In this document: positions 52,383 through 60,756 of the stretch, piece by piece | Numbering within the stretch: the first letter of the stretch is position 1 | Layout of the letters: each line of letters starts with the position of its first letter | DNA from: Saccharomonospora azurea NA-128 | GTDB lineage: Bacteria > Actinomycetota > Actinomycetes > Mycobacteriales > Pseudonocardiaceae | Direction: 5' to 3' | NCBI RefSeq assembly: GCF_000231055.2 | Contig: NZ_CM001466.1 | Location: forward strand, 1,254,400 to 1,318,399 | DNA length: 64,000 bases | Program-made: the position numbers and the translations under genes | The notes under the pieces: generated by a model | The model's input: only the letters and a program-made list of their open reading frames with translations | Database searches by the model: none | Told to the model about the DNA's origin: nothing

Positions 52383-53318
52383 GTGCACACGGTCGCCGTA
52401 CTCAGCCTCAAGGGTGGCGTCGGGAAGACGACGGTCGCTCTCGGTGTCGCCTCGGCTGCGCTCCGCAGGGGAACCCGGACGCTGGTGGCGGACCTGGACC
52501 CACAGGGCAACGCCACCGCGACGCTCGATCCGCCACTCACCGACGCCACGCTCGCCGACGTTCTCGAAGCGCCCCGGCTCGGCATCCTGAACCAGGCGAT
52601 CGCCGCCAGCGGCTGGAGCGACGCCGTCGACGTCCTCGTCGGGTCGGAGGAGTTGGAGCTGCTCAACGAACCCGGCCCTCACGCCCATCGCATGGACAGC
52701 CTGGCGCGGGCCCTCGACGAACTGCGCCGCTATCCGCAGGGCAAACCGTACGACCTCGCGATCCTCGACTGCCCGCCGTCGCTCGGGCGGCTCACGCGCT
52801 CGGCACTCATCGCCGCCGACAGCGCGCTGCTCGTCACCGAACCCACCATGTACGCCGTGGCGGGCGCGCAGCGGGCGCTGGAGGCCATCGAGTCGATCCG
52901 GGCCGAGCACAACCCGCGACTGAAACCGGCGGGCGTGGTCGTCAACCGGCTGCGCAACCGCTCCTACGAGCACGAATACCGCGTGCAGGAACTGCGGGAG
53001 TCGTTCGGCAGGCTCGTGATGCCGACCGCGATCCCCGACCGGCTGGTCGTGCAGCAGGCGCAGGGCGCATGCACGCCGATCCACGCGTGGAACTCCCCCG
53101 CCGCACAGGAGATCGCGCTGACGTTCAACATGGTGCTGGCGAAGATTCTGCGCTCCGACCGTGCCGGTCGGCACCGGCTGGACGGTGAGGAGCCGGAACC
53201 CACGCCACCACCCGCAGGACCTCCGCCGCCGGGCCCGCCCTCAGGCCCGCAGAGAGGCGCTCCGCCACCGCCACACCTGCCCGCGCGGCGCCCGTACGCC
53301 CGGCACGAGACGGGCTGA
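52383..53318 (+). CDS. Orphan ParA-family ATPase with Pro-rich tail
   Basis: 311 residues. Deviant Walker A LKGGVGKTTVALG near 9-21, ADLDPQGNATATLDPPL (switch I region), and YDLAILDCPPSLG (Walker B). The first 260 residues are a full ParA/MinD ATPase. Residues 262-311 are Pro/Gly/Arg-rich, a tail that I do not know from chromosomal ParA. No parB or parS lies nearby, so it is not the chromosome partition pair. It may position another complex. GTG 52383; nei2 follows within 3 bases. Confidence 0.88.
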   Translation: MHTVAVLSLKGGVGKTTVALGVASAALRRGTRTLVADLDPQGNATATLDPPLTDATLADVLEAPRLGILNQAIAASGWSDAVDVLVGSEELELLNEPGPHAHRMDSLARALDELRRYPQGKPYDLAILDCPPSLGRLTRSALIAADSALLVTEPTMYAVAGAQRALEAIESIRAEHNPRLKPAGVVVNRLRNRSYEHEYRVQELRESFGRLVMPTAIPDRLVVQQAQGACTPIHAWNSPAAQEIALTFNMVLAKILRSDRAGRHRLDGEEPEPTPPPAGPPPPGPPSGPQRGAPPPPHLPARRPYARHETG

Positions 53319-53321
53319 CCC

Positions 53322-54122
53322 GTGCCCGAGGGTGACACCGTCTTCCTCACCGGCGAGCGGCTTCGTGGCGCTCTGGTGGGGCGCACGCTCACCCGCACGG
53401 ACTTCCGGCACCCGAGACTGGCCACCGCCGACCTGACCGGACGCGACGTGGTGGCCGTCCGCACGGTCGGCAAGCACCTCTTTCTGCGGTTCTCCGACCG
53501 CACCAGCCTGCACAGCCATCTCATGATGGACGGTTCGTGGCGGGTGTTCCGCCCGGGACAGCGCTGGTCGATGCCGAGCCACCACGCCCGGGTCGTCCTC
53601 GCGCACACGGACGCGGAGGCCGTCGGGTTCCGCGTGCACGACCTCGATCTCGTGCCCACGGAACGGGAGTCGCGATTCGTGGCGCACCTGGGCCCGGACC
53701 TGCTCGATCCGGACTGGGGGCCCGACCACGAGAGCACCGCCGCGGCCGCACTGCGGTCGCGTCCGAACCTGGCGATCGGCGAGGCCCTGCTCGACCAGCA
53801 CGTCATGGCCGGCGTCGGAAATGTGTTCAAGACCGAGATCTGCTTCCTGCTCGGCGTCTCCCCGTGGACACCGGCGTCGGAGGTGGATGTCGATCGGGCG
53901 GTGCGGCTGGCCCACCGGCTGCTCACCGTCAACGCACGCCGCCCGCGACGCGTCACCACGGGCATGGACGCGCCGGGACGTCGCAGCTGGGTGTACGAGC
54001 GCACCCGGCAGGGCTGTCTCCGCTGCGGCGGAGCCGTCCGGGTGGCCGACCAGGGTGAGGGCACGTGGGCCCGGCCCACTTGGTACTGCCCGCGCTGCCA
54101 GCCCGGCCCCGCGCCGGCGTGA
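53322..54122 (+). CDS. nei2: Endonuclease VIII-like DNA glycosylase (Nei2 type)
   Basis: Base-excision DNA glycosylase/AP lyase of the Fpg/Nei family, 266 residues. The catalytic Pro2-Glu3 start is PEGDTVF, with Lys in GKHLFLRFSD near 52. The helix-two-turn-helix contains EALLDQHVMAGVGNVFKTEICFL. A C-terminal zinc finger has CLRCGG and CPRCQP. The WARPTWYCPRC end is typical of actinobacterial Nei2. GTG 53322 begins 3 bases after parA-like, so the two are co-transcribed. Confidence 0.9.
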   Translation: MPEGDTVFLTGERLRGALVGRTLTRTDFRHPRLATADLTGRDVVAVRTVGKHLFLRFSDRTSLHSHLMMDGSWRVFRPGQRWSMPSHHARVVLAHTDAEAVGFRVHDLDLVPTERESRFVAHLGPDLLDPDWGPDHESTAAAALRSRPNLAIGEALLDQHVMAGVGNVFKTEICFLLGVSPWTPASEVDVDRAVRLAHRLLTVNARRPRRVTTGMDAPGRRSWVYERTRQGCLRCGGAVRVADQGEGTWARPTWYCPRCQPGPAPA

Positions 54123-54188
54123 CCCCCGGCATGACACGGGCATGACACGGGCATGACGATGCCCACCCGCGGGTCGCCGAAAAACGCG

Positions 54189-54218
54189 TTGCCGCATCCC
54201 GCCTCGTGCGCCTAGCGT
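54189..54218 (+). promoter_or_regulatory. Candidate housekeeping promoter of the pyrD leader
   Basis: TTGCCG at 54189-54194 and TAGCGT at 54213-54218 with an 18-base spacer. The start of transcription would fall near 54225, six bases before the strong ribosome binding block. Confidence 0.55.
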
Positions 54219-54250
54219 GGCGATTACACGAGAAGGGAGGTGGTCCAACG

Positions 54251-54289
54251 GTGAATATCCACAGGACTCGTGAGGTGGCTGTCCACTGA
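54251..54289 (+). CDS. 12-codon leader ORF upstream of pyrD
   Basis: GTG 54251 to TGA 54287-54289, encoding a 12-residue peptide starting M-N-I-H-R-T-R. Its ribosome site (54231-54246) is longer than any other in the window, with GGGAGGTGG-type pairing ending about 5 bases before the GTG. The stop codon lies inside a 6-bp hairpin (54278-54293). Size, site strength and stop position fit a regulatory leader peptide or a ribosome-binding RNA element, not a functional protein. Confidence 0.4.
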   Translation: MNIHRTREVAVH

Positions 54290-54510
54290 CAGCGCACACG
54301 GGCCACCCAGTTGACGCGTGTGTCTGCCGGTGAATACCAGGCAGTCACCGGCCCCTAGTGTTTCCGGGAACCGGTCCGTCCCGGGCCCGAACGGCTGACG
54401 ACGTTCGGGAGTCGCACTGGGGGCTTCACCTCTTTCCAGGGGCGGTCCGTCTCGATCGCCTCGTGCTCCTGGATGCGAGCTGCGTGTCCGCATGACGGAT
54501 ACTGGACGCC

Positions 54511-55575
54511 GTGCTCTTCGACAGGATCGTCCGGCCCGCCCTCTATCGGCTTCACGCCAACGACGCCGAGGCAGTGCACGAACGCACCGTCCGCCTGCTC
54601 GGCAGGCTGGGCCAGGGCAGCCCGCTGACCCGCGCACTCGGCCGGTACTACCGGGTCGACGACCCCTGCACCGTCTTCGGCATCCGGTTCCCGAACCGCG
54701 TGGGCCTCGCCGCCGGGATGGACAAGGACGGGCGCGCGCTGCACGCGTGGTCGGCTCTCGGGTTCGGGTTCGTCGAGGTCGGCACCGTCACGCGACACGC
54801 GCAGCCGGGCAACCCCCAGCCCCGTCTCTTCACGCTCGACGCCAGTGACGCCGTGCTCAACCGGATGGGCTTCAACAACGCCGGTGCGGCGGCGTTGGCC
54901 GGCCGGCTCGCCGCCACGGGCAAGCCCGACATCCCGCTCGGGATCAGCATCGGCAAGTCGAAGGTCACTCCCGTCGAGGAGGCGATCTCCGACTATCGCG
55001 ACTCGCTCGTGACGCTGTCCCCGTACGCCGACTACGTGGCCGTCAACGTCAGCTCGCCCAACACGCCGGGACTGCGCACGCTGCAGGACCGCGGAGCGCT
55101 GACCGAGCTGCTGAGCGAACTGTCCCGCACCTCCCGCGACCTCGCGGCGACGAGCGGGCGCGCGCGGGTGCCGCTGCTGGTGAAGGTGGCTCCGGACCTG
55201 TCGTTCGACGCCATCGCCGAACTGCTCGGTGTGTGTCTCGACCACGAGGTCGCCGGCCTCATCGCCACCAACACGACGTTGTCGCGGGACGGACTCGCGC
55301 CTCAGGACGCACGGTTCGCGAGCGAGCCGGGCGGACTGTCCGGGCGCCCGCTCACGACGAGGTCGGCGGAGATCGTGCGCTTCGTGCACGACCAGGTGGG
55401 CGACTCACTGCCGATCATCGGTGTGGGCGGCATCGGCGGCCCCGACGACGCGCTGCGCATGCTCGACGCCGGTGCGAGCCTGCTGCAGGTCTTCAGCGCG
55501 TTCGCCCTCCACGGGCCCGCCGTGGTGAAGCGGATCAACTCCCGGCTCGCACCGCGGCAGGCCGTACGGCGCTGA
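54511..55575 (+). CDS. pyrD: Dihydroorotate dehydrogenase (quinone), class 2
   Basis: Membrane-associated flavoenzyme of pyrimidine synthesis, oxidising dihydroorotate with quinone as acceptor. 354 residues. An N-terminal helical pair ([22 protein letters not shown]) forms the quinone tunnel typical of class 2. FMN-binding [10 protein letters not shown], the catalytic-base Ser region [31 protein letters not shown] and [12 protein letters not shown] are all present. GTG 54511. Its 3' end overlaps the convergent allophanate-hydrolase-like gene by 41 bases. Confidence 0.95.
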   Translation: MLFDRIVRPALYRLHANDAEAVHERTVRLLGRLGQGSPLTRALGRYYRVDDPCTVFGIRFPNRVGLAAGMDKDGRALHAWSALGFGFVEVGTVTRHAQPGNPQPRLFTLDASDAVLNRMGFNNAGAAALAGRLAATGKPDIPLGISIGKSKVTPVEEAISDYRDSLVTLSPYADYVAVNVSSPNTPGLRTLQDRGALTELLSELSRTSRDLAATSGRARVPLLVKVAPDLSFDAIAELLGVCLDHEVAGLIATNTTLSRDGLAPQDARFASEPGGLSGRPLTTRSAEIVRFVHDQVGDSLPIIGVGGIGGPDDALRMLDAGASLLQVFSAFALHGPAVVKRINSRLAPRQAVRR

Positions 55576-56920
55576 GGTGGCGCAGGTACGCCCGCCAGCA
55601 CTCCCACGCGGTGAGGTCGGCACCGTGTCGCGCCGCTGCCGGATCGCAGAGGATCGCGAGCGAGCTCGTCCCGTCGGCCAGGTCCACGGTGCCCAGGCGC
55701 ATCGGCGCGGGCAGGTGAGCGACGAACTCGCCCAACGCCGCCGGAGCCAGCAGCCATTCCTCGCCGAGCAGGGGACCGCCCTCGGCGGCACCGCGCGCCG
55801 GCACCACCCCGGCCTCGGGCGGGTCCTGCTCCAGCAGCATCAGCCGATAATGGCGGGACGTGGTCGCGAAGCCGGTGAACCGCGCCCCCACTCGCTCCAG
55901 GTCCACGGCCCGCGGTTGCCCCCGGAGGAAGGAACCGAAGGCGATCAACCGCACTCCGACGTCCGGGTAGGGCCGGGGAGCCTGTGATCCGGTGAGCAGC
56001 CCCGCGAGGTCGAGCACCACCTGGTCGTCGAAGGGTTTCGTCAGCAGGCCGACACCGCCGTCGAACCGCAGGGGCAGCAGCATGGCCGCGGTGTCGAGGT
56101 GCGTCACCAACCGACTCAGCGAACAGGCCCCGCTGCCCAGCGGCAGCAGGATGGCGTCGTGATATTGCAGGGCGTGCGCGGCACGTCGGCGACAGATGCC
56201 GTCGGCGCCCCCACCCGACAGCTCGACCTCGTTCGTCAGTGCGCCCGCCACCCGCAACGTGTCCGCGGTCGCGAGGAGCCGAGCAGCGTCCATCGGTGCG
56301 AGCGCGGCCAAGAACGGCCGGTCCGGCACACCGACCCGGGGGTGCTCGCCCGCGCTCAGGCGCACCGACTCCGGCCAGTGCCTGCTGAACCCTCGGGAGC
56401 CGGCTCGGGGATCCGGTCCCGTGACCGCGGCGGCCACCTGCTGCGCGACGGCGGCGTCGCGGGCCAGCACCGTGGTGACTCCCGAATCGCTCGTCGGCAG
56501 CAGTCCTCGGGTGGGGACGAACCCCACCACTCCGCGACACCCGGCGGGCGGTTCGGTGACGAGCAACGCGTCGAGCTTGCTGAGCGTCTCCACCCGCGCC
56601 TCGGAGCCCGGCGAGGGCGAACCGGGCACCGTATGCCCTGCGACCACCGCACCGGCCTGCGCGAGCCGTCCCACGACGACGGGCTCGTCCGGCGCGGCCA
56701 CCAGAGTCCCGACCAGCGGCAGGCGCTCCCCCAACCTCACCCGCTCGTCGACGGCCTTCGCGTCCACGAGCACGTCCTCCCGGCAGCGCAGCCGCACCAG
56801 CGGGGCCGGTCCGAGACCGCGCGAGAGCGCGTCGAACACCGACAGCACGCGCTGGACGGCCTGGCTCGTGGTGATGGGAGGAAGCGGGACCGTGTCGTCG
56901 TCGAACAGGAACAGGTTCAC
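55535..56920 (-). CDS. Allophanate-hydrolase-like protein with degenerate amidase domain
   Basis: 461 residues, compared with about 600 for true allophanate hydrolase. The C-terminal 130 residues match the AtzF-type C-terminal domain: [50 protein letters not shown]. The N-terminal part follows the amidase-signature order (IVGLKPTRGLVP appears as [15 protein letters not shown]), but the Gly-Ser-rich catalytic loop and the usual Lys are not recognisable. Amidase activity is therefore doubtful. No urea carboxylase is nearby. The open frame is intact. Its 3' end overlaps pyrD by 41 bases. Confidence 0.7.
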   Translation of the reverse strand: MNLFLFDDDTVPLPPITTSQAVQRVLSVFDALSRGLGPAPLVRLRCREDVLVDAKAVDERVRLGERLPLVGTLVAAPDEPVVVGRLAQAGAVVAGHTVPGSPSPGSEARVETLSKLDALLVTEPPAGCRGVVGFVPTRGLLPTSDSGVTTVLARDAAVAQQVAAAVTGPDPRAGSRGFSRHWPESVRLSAGEHPRVGVPDRPFLAALAPMDAARLLATADTLRVAGALTNEVELSGGGADGICRRRAAHALQYHDAILLPLGSGACSLSRLVTHLDTAAMLLPLRFDGGVGLLTKPFDDQVVLDLAGLLTGSQAPRPYPDVGVRLIAFGSFLRGQPRAVDLERVGARFTGFATTSRHYRLMLLEQDPPEAGVVPARGAAEGGPLLGEEWLLAPAALGEFVAHLPAPMRLGTVDLADGTSSLAILCDPAAARHGADLTAWECWRAYLRHLSAVRPAAVRAGS

Positions 56921-56998
56921 GCCGCTGTCCTTTCCTGACAGAGTCTGGCGCGTAGTACCTACCCGGCTCGACCGCCGGTCAACCTGCTCACAGGAGCA

Positions 56999-57025
56999 GA
57001 GCTGTCGTCACGGCGACGACAGCTC
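56999..57025 (-). terminator. 11-bp hairpin overlapping the pspM 3' end
   Basis: Perfect stem 56999-57009 with 57015-57025, loop of 5 bases. It contains the last codons and the stop of the pspM-like gene and would end the psp transcript before the allophanate-like gene. Confidence 0.55.
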
Positions 57026-57928
57026 ACGCAATGCCGACGCCAGTCCGGCGAGCCGGTCCGTGGCGTCGGTGAGGGCCTCCTTGGCCTCCGGCACCCCACT
57101 GCTGGAGGCGGCGACGGCCCGCCCCGTGGCCGCGACGAGGGCGCCGTACTCCTCGATGCCCCCGTCGAGCTGTTCCCGCAGCCCTTCGAGAGCGGTGTCC
57201 AAGGCCGGTCGCTGGGCCTCGGGGGTGGACGCCCGAGCGCGCTCGACCGATTCGATCCGCGCGGCCAGGGCGCGCAGGACGGCGGCGGCCTCCTCCGCCG
57301 TCTGTCGCGTCTGCTCGACCGACAGCGGCGGCACCGCCGACACGGTGCCGCCGGTCGTGGGCGCCGCCAGTTGTGCGAGCAGCTCCGCGAGCGACGCCTC
57401 GCTGCGCGCCAACCGTTCCATCGGCTCCCGCGCCAGGGATCCCACCCTCGGCAGCGCCGGCGGTCGCGGCGCCGCGACGACCGTGGTCTTGCTCAGCTGG
57501 TACAGGCGGATACCGGAGCGCGTGCCGAGCACCCCGAAGATCACCACGCCGACCAAGCCGCTCAGCGCGCCCTGCCACCCGTCGACACCGCCCGTGATCC
57601 CCGTGTAGCCCACGAGGGCGTACAACACGGACAGCAGGGTCAGCACGATCCACAGCGTCAGGGCCCGCGACGTGCGTCGCTTCCGGCGCTCGTGTTTCGC
57701 CGCCGGGTCGTTCCACCGCGCCCACTTGTCGCGGACCTCGCCCACCACGGGCGGCACCACGGGCACCGGACGCGCATCCGTGCGCGAGGCGTCGGACGTC
57801 CGTTCGGCCGTCGCGCTGTCCGTGTAGGCCCGCACCGCGCGTTGCGCACGCTGGGCGTAGTCGGGCAGACGCTGCAGATGCTTGTCGAACTTCGCGAAGC
57901 GCTCGTTCCGTCCGCCCGCCACGGTCAC
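57008..57928 (-). CDS. pspM: PspM-like envelope stress membrane protein (Rv2743c type)
   Basis: 306 residues. The N-terminal 88 residues are charged, then two close membrane helices at about 89-110 and 119-139. A long helical cytoplasmic region follows (EQTRQTAEEAAAVLRALAARIESVERARA). It lies 22 bases downstream of pspA and behind clgR, exactly as Rv2743c in M. tuberculosis, where it binds PspA and ClgR. GTG 57928 or 57922. No PspN-like gene follows. The identity rests on position and topology more than on sequence motifs. Confidence 0.75.
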   Translation of the reverse strand: MTVAGGRNERFAKFDKHLQRLPDYAQRAQRAVRAYTDSATAERTSDASRTDARPVPVVPPVVGEVRDKWARWNDPAAKHERRKRRTSRALTLWIVLTLLSVLYALVGYTGITGGVDGWQGALSGLVGVVIFGVLGTRSGIRLYQLSKTTVVAAPRPPALPRVGSLAREPMERLARSEASLAELLAQLAAPTTGGTVSAVPPLSVEQTRQTAEEAAAVLRALAARIESVERARASTPEAQRPALDTALEGLREQLDGGIEEYGALVAATGRAVAASSSGVPEAKEALTDATDRLAGLASALRELSSP

Positions 57929-57950
57929 CCCCGCATGAATGCTGCTCTTC

Positions 57951-58805
57951 TCACGCCTGGTTCTTCTGCCGCTCGGCCTCGACCCTGGCCTGGATCTCCT
58001 TCTGGACGTCCGAGGTGGCCGACGACGAGGACGAGGCGCTGCTGTTGCTCGTGGAGTCGCCGCTCGTCACCTGCGCCACCGACTCGCCCTTCATCGAGGC
58101 GCGGATCTGCTCCAGACGGCTGTGGCCCGCGAGCTGCGTGGTGGAGTGCTGGACCTCCAGCATCCGGCCCTGCACCGAGTTCTGCGCCAGCTCGGCCGAG
58201 CCGAGAGCGGTGGTGTAACGCTTCTCGATCTTGTCGCGGATCTCGTCGAGCGAAGGCGTGTTGCCGGGCGCGGCCAGCTCCGTCATCTGGTTCAGCGACG
58301 AGGAGACCTGCTCCTGCATCTTGGCCTGCTCCAGCTGCGACAGCAGCTTCGTGCGCTCGGCCAGCTTCTGCTGGAGCATGCTCGCGTTGCGCTCGACGGC
58401 CTGCTTGGCCTGCTCGGCGGCCTGCAGCGCCTGGTCGTGCAGCGTCTTCAGGTCCTCGATCGACTGCTCGGCGGTCACGAGCTGCGCCGCGAAGCCCTCG
58501 GCGGCCGTCTCGAACTCCTGAGCCTTCTGCTCGTCGCCCTTGGCCCTGGCCTCGTCGGCGAGCGTCAACGCCTGGCGGGTGGAGGCCTGCAGCTTCTCGA
58601 CCTCGCCCAGCTGTCGGTTGAGCTTCATCTCCAGCTGCCGCTGGTTACCGATCACCGAGGCAGCCTGCTGCGACAGGGCCTGGTGATTGCGCTGAGCCTC
58701 CTCGATGGCCTGCTGGATCTGCACCTTCGGATCGGCGTGCTCGTCAACCTTGGACGAGAACGCCGCCATGAGGTACTTCCAGAACTTCACGAAAGGGTTG
58801 GCCAT
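57951..58805 (-). CDS. pspA: Phage shock protein A (PspA/IM30 family)
   Basis: Membrane-stress effector of the ESCRT-III-like family, 284 residues. The start [14 protein letters not shown] (ATG 58805, GGAGG two bases upstream) matches M. tuberculosis PspA, followed by [20 protein letters not shown] and long coiled coils ([38 protein letters not shown]). It continues with [21 protein letters not shown] and [10 protein letters not shown] near the end, then a Ser-rich tail. It is separated from clgR by a hairpin and a ClgR-box-like site. Confidence 0.95.
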   Translation of the reverse strand: MANPFVKFWKYLMAAFSSKVDEHADPKVQIQQAIEEAQRNHQALSQQAASVIGNQRQLEMKLNRQLGEVEKLQASTRQALTLADEARAKGDEQKAQEFETAAEGFAAQLVTAEQSIEDLKTLHDQALQAAEQAKQAVERNASMLQQKLAERTKLLSQLEQAKMQEQVSSSLNQMTELAAPGNTPSLDEIRDKIEKRYTTALGSAELAQNSVQGRMLEVQHSTTQLAGHSRLEQIRASMKGESVAQVTSGDSTSNSSASSSSSATSDVQKEIQARVEAERQKNQA

Positions 58806-58874
58806 CTCCTCCGCCTGCTTTCTCACGTCCCACAGTTACCGAACGGGGTGACACGAGCGCCCGACCAACGCCAG

Positions 58875-58885
58875 CGCCTCTCGCG
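58875..58885. promoter_or_regulatory. ClgR-box-like site before pspA
   Basis: CGCCTCTCGCG has the CGC-N5-GCG half-site spacing of the ClgR consensus I recall (CGCYNANRGCG), but the inner positions differ. It lies 70 bases before the pspA start, where an activator could bind. Confidence 0.4.
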
Positions 58886-59003
58886 TGCACGACTGCCGTT
58901 CTTCGACCCACGTGATCCCCGTGTGGGTTCCATCGTGTCAGGTCGACCGCCGCGGTACCAGGCGACCCCGGCGAAATCAGGGATCCCCCTGACCGTGTCG
59001 AGT

Positions 59004-59033
59004 CCGTTCGGTGACATGGTCGTCACCGAACGG
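59004..59033 (-). terminator. 12-bp hairpin after clgR
   Basis: Perfect inverted repeat 59004-59015 with 59022-59033, loop of 6 bases, 14 bases past the clgR stop. It separates clgR from pspA, so pspA probably has its own promoter in the 58806-59003 gap. Confidence 0.6.
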
Positions 59034-59047
59034 CCCCCCACGAGCAT

Positions 59048-59503
59048 CTATGCGGCCAGGACGGGCTTCGACTTCGGTGCCCGGATCGTGGTCCGGAGAG
59101 TGGGCGAAAGCCGGAAGTCCGCGAAGTCCTCACCTCGGCTGCCGGTGGCCAGCCGACCGCCCTCGAAGCTGCGTTCGCCTTCTCCGCTCGCCGCGTCCTC
59201 GCCGTCCCCGGCCTCGTTCACGGCGGCGAACTCGTCGGGCCTGGACTCCACCGCCGCGTCGACCCGGTCCAGCGCGGAGACGTCGGCGGCGACGTTGTGC
59301 AGCAACTCGCTCAGCGGAAGCTCCAGCGCCTCGCAGATCGACGCGAGGAGCTCGCTGGACGCCTCTTTCTGCCCCCGCTCGACCTCGGAGAGGTAACCGA
59401 GGCTCACCCTGGCGGCGCGGGAGATGTCGCGCAGCGTCCGGCGCTTGGTGGTGCGGGCATGACGGAGCCGATCACCGATCGCCTCACGCAACAGCACGGT
59501 CAT
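59048..59503 (-). CDS. clgR: ClgR-type transcriptional activator (XRE family)
   Basis: 151 residues. The N-terminal helix-turn-helix is [34 protein letters not shown], the ClgR pattern, followed by [20 protein letters not shown]. The C-terminal half is acidic and flexible and ends in PVLAA, an SsrA-like Leu-Ala-Ala tail that Clp proteases recognise in other ClgR proteins. ATG 59503 has AAGGGAGG six bases upstream. ClgR activates clp protease genes and the psp module. A ClgR box in its own promoter (59576) suggests autoactivation. Confidence 0.92.
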   Translation of the reverse strand: MTVLLREAIGDRLRHARTTKRRTLRDISRAARVSLGYLSEVERGQKEASSELLASICEALELPLSELLHNVAADVSALDRVDAAVESRPDEFAAVNEAGDGEDAASGEGERSFEGGRLATGSRGEDFADFRLSPTLRTTIRAPKSKPVLAA

Positions 59504-59575
59504 CACGCGCCTCCCTTCCTTGTGTCCACGGTACCGAGACCGGGGGACAAAGCGCAGGTGCACAACGCGATCGTC

Positions 59576-59586
59576 CGCCCACAGCG
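59576..59586. promoter_or_regulatory. Candidate ClgR box upstream of clgR
   Basis: CGCCCACAGCG matches CGCYNANRGCG, the core of the Corynebacterium ClgR consensus I recall, at every position, followed by AAC (fits WWS). It lies about 73 bases upstream of the clgR start. Confidence 0.55.
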
Positions 59587-59596
59587 AACGCGTGGG

Positions 59597-60079
59597 TCAG
59601 TCGAGGTGTTCTCGGAGCAGTCCGAGAGCGGCCGCGACCGCACCCGCGCGCACCTCCTCCCGGCCTCCGGCGAGGTTCAGGGTCCGCACGGCCCTGGTCT
59701 CCGGACCCGCGAGCCCGATGTACACGGTGCCCGGCTCGCACCCGTCCTGAGGGTCGGGCCCGGCGACTCCCGTCAGGCCCAGCCCCCAGTCGGCGGTACA
59801 GCGACGACGCGCGCCCTGCGCCAGCTGCGCGGCGACCTCCGGGTGCACGGCACCGTAGTCGGCCAGCAGTGTCTCGTCCACCCCGCCGAGGGTGTGCTTC
59901 AGCTCGGTGGCGTAGACGACCAGCCCGCCCCGCAGCACGGCACTGGACCCGGGCACGCGCGTGAGCGTCGCGCACACGAGTCCGGCGGTGAGCGACTCCG
60001 CCGCCGCGACCGTCTGGCGCCGGCGCGTCAGCTCGGCCACGAGCCACGCCGCCTGGTCGTCCGCATCGGGGGCGCTCAC
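59597..60079 (-). CDS. cinA: CinA C-terminal domain protein (nicotinamide-nucleotide amidase)
   Basis: 160 residues. Probably deamidates nicotinamide mononucleotide in NAD recycling (PncC activity). The domain order fits CinA-C: AAAESLTAGLVCATLTRVPGSSAVLRGGLVVYA, KHTLGGVDETLL, then GLTGVAGPDPQDG, and PGTVYIGLAGP. There is no N-terminal MoaB-like half, so it is the short form. GTG 60079 overlaps the pgsA stop by four bases, so the two are coupled. Confidence 0.9.
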   Translation of the reverse strand: MSAPDADDQAAWLVAELTRRRQTVAAAESLTAGLVCATLTRVPGSSAVLRGGLVVYATELKHTLGGVDETLLADYGAVHPEVAAQLAQGARRRCTADWGLGLTGVAGPDPQDGCEPGTVYIGLAGPETRAVRTLNLAGGREEVRAGAVAAALGLLREHLD

Positions 60080-60756
60080 GTCACCTCCACAGGTCCCTGC
60101 CGCGCCACCGCACGGAGCCGCAGCGCGCGGACGAGGTAGTCGACGCCCGTGCCGACCGTCAAGACCAGGGCCGTGCCCAGGAGCACCCACTCGACGGGGT
60201 CGACCTGGGCGGGCAGCGGCAACAACACGACACCGATCGCCAGGACCTGCGCCAGGGTCTTGGCCTTGCCTCCCTTGCTGGCCGGGATGACGCCGTGGCG
60301 GATGACCCAGAACCGCAGCAACGTCACGGCGAGCTCCCGGCCGAGGATGACGGCCGTGAACCACCACGGCAGCTCGCCCAGCACACTCAGCCCGAGCAAC
60401 GCCGCGCCGATCAACGCCTTGTCGGCGATCGGGTCGACGATCTTGCCGAAGTCGGTGACGAGGTCGAACCGCCGCGCCACCCAGCCGTCGAGCCGGTCGG
60501 TCAGCGCGGCCACCGCGAAGACCGCCGTGGCGACGTAACGCCACGGCGAGACGTCCAGCCCGTCGGAGGTGTCCGCCCCGGCGACGTCACCGGCGAACAG
60601 CGCCACGACGAACACCGGCACCAGCACCAAGCGCAACACGGTGAGCACGTTGGCGAGGTTCAGCGTCGGGACGGGAGCCCTCGCGCGGCCAGCGCCCTGG
60701 GCCGAGCCGTCGGGCGAACCGTCGGCGTCGTACGTGCCGGCCTTGTCGATACTCAC
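60076..60756 (-). CDS. pgsA: CDP-diacylglycerol-glycerol-3-phosphate 3-phosphatidyltransferase
   Basis: Makes phosphatidylglycerol phosphate, the first step to cardiolipin and PG. 226 residues with about six hydrophobic segments. The CDP-alcohol transferase signature is [27 protein letters not shown] (residues about 86-112), with all Asp, Gly and Arg positions present. GTG 60756 overlaps rimO (GTGA). Its place between rimO and cinA next to clgR/pspA matches M. tuberculosis pgsA3. A phosphatidylinositol synthase alternative is less likely. Confidence 0.92.
   Translation of the reverse strand: MSIDKAGTYDADGSPDGSAQGAGRARAPVPTLNLANVLTVLRLVLVPVFVVALFAGDVAGADTSDGLDVSPWRYVATAVFAVAALTDRLDGWVARRFDLVTDFGKIVDPIADKALIGAALLGLSVLGELPWWFTAVILGRELAVTLLRFWVIRHGVIPASKGGKAKTLAQVLAIGVVLLPLPAQVDPVEWVLLGTALVLTVGTGVDYLVRALRLRAVARQGPVEVT

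Larger units (their letters stand above)
54123..54510 (+). other. 388-base pyrD leader region
   Basis: No large gene. It contains a promoter (54189-54218), an AGAAGGGAGGTGGTCC block (54231-54246) almost fully complementary to the 16S rRNA 3' tail, and a 12-codon frame. Hairpins are at 54278-54283 with 54288-54293 (6 bp) and 54326-54333 with 54345-54352 (8 bp, ending CCGGTGA-type). The rest, up to GTG 54511, has no strong ribosome site. Confidence 0.6.
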
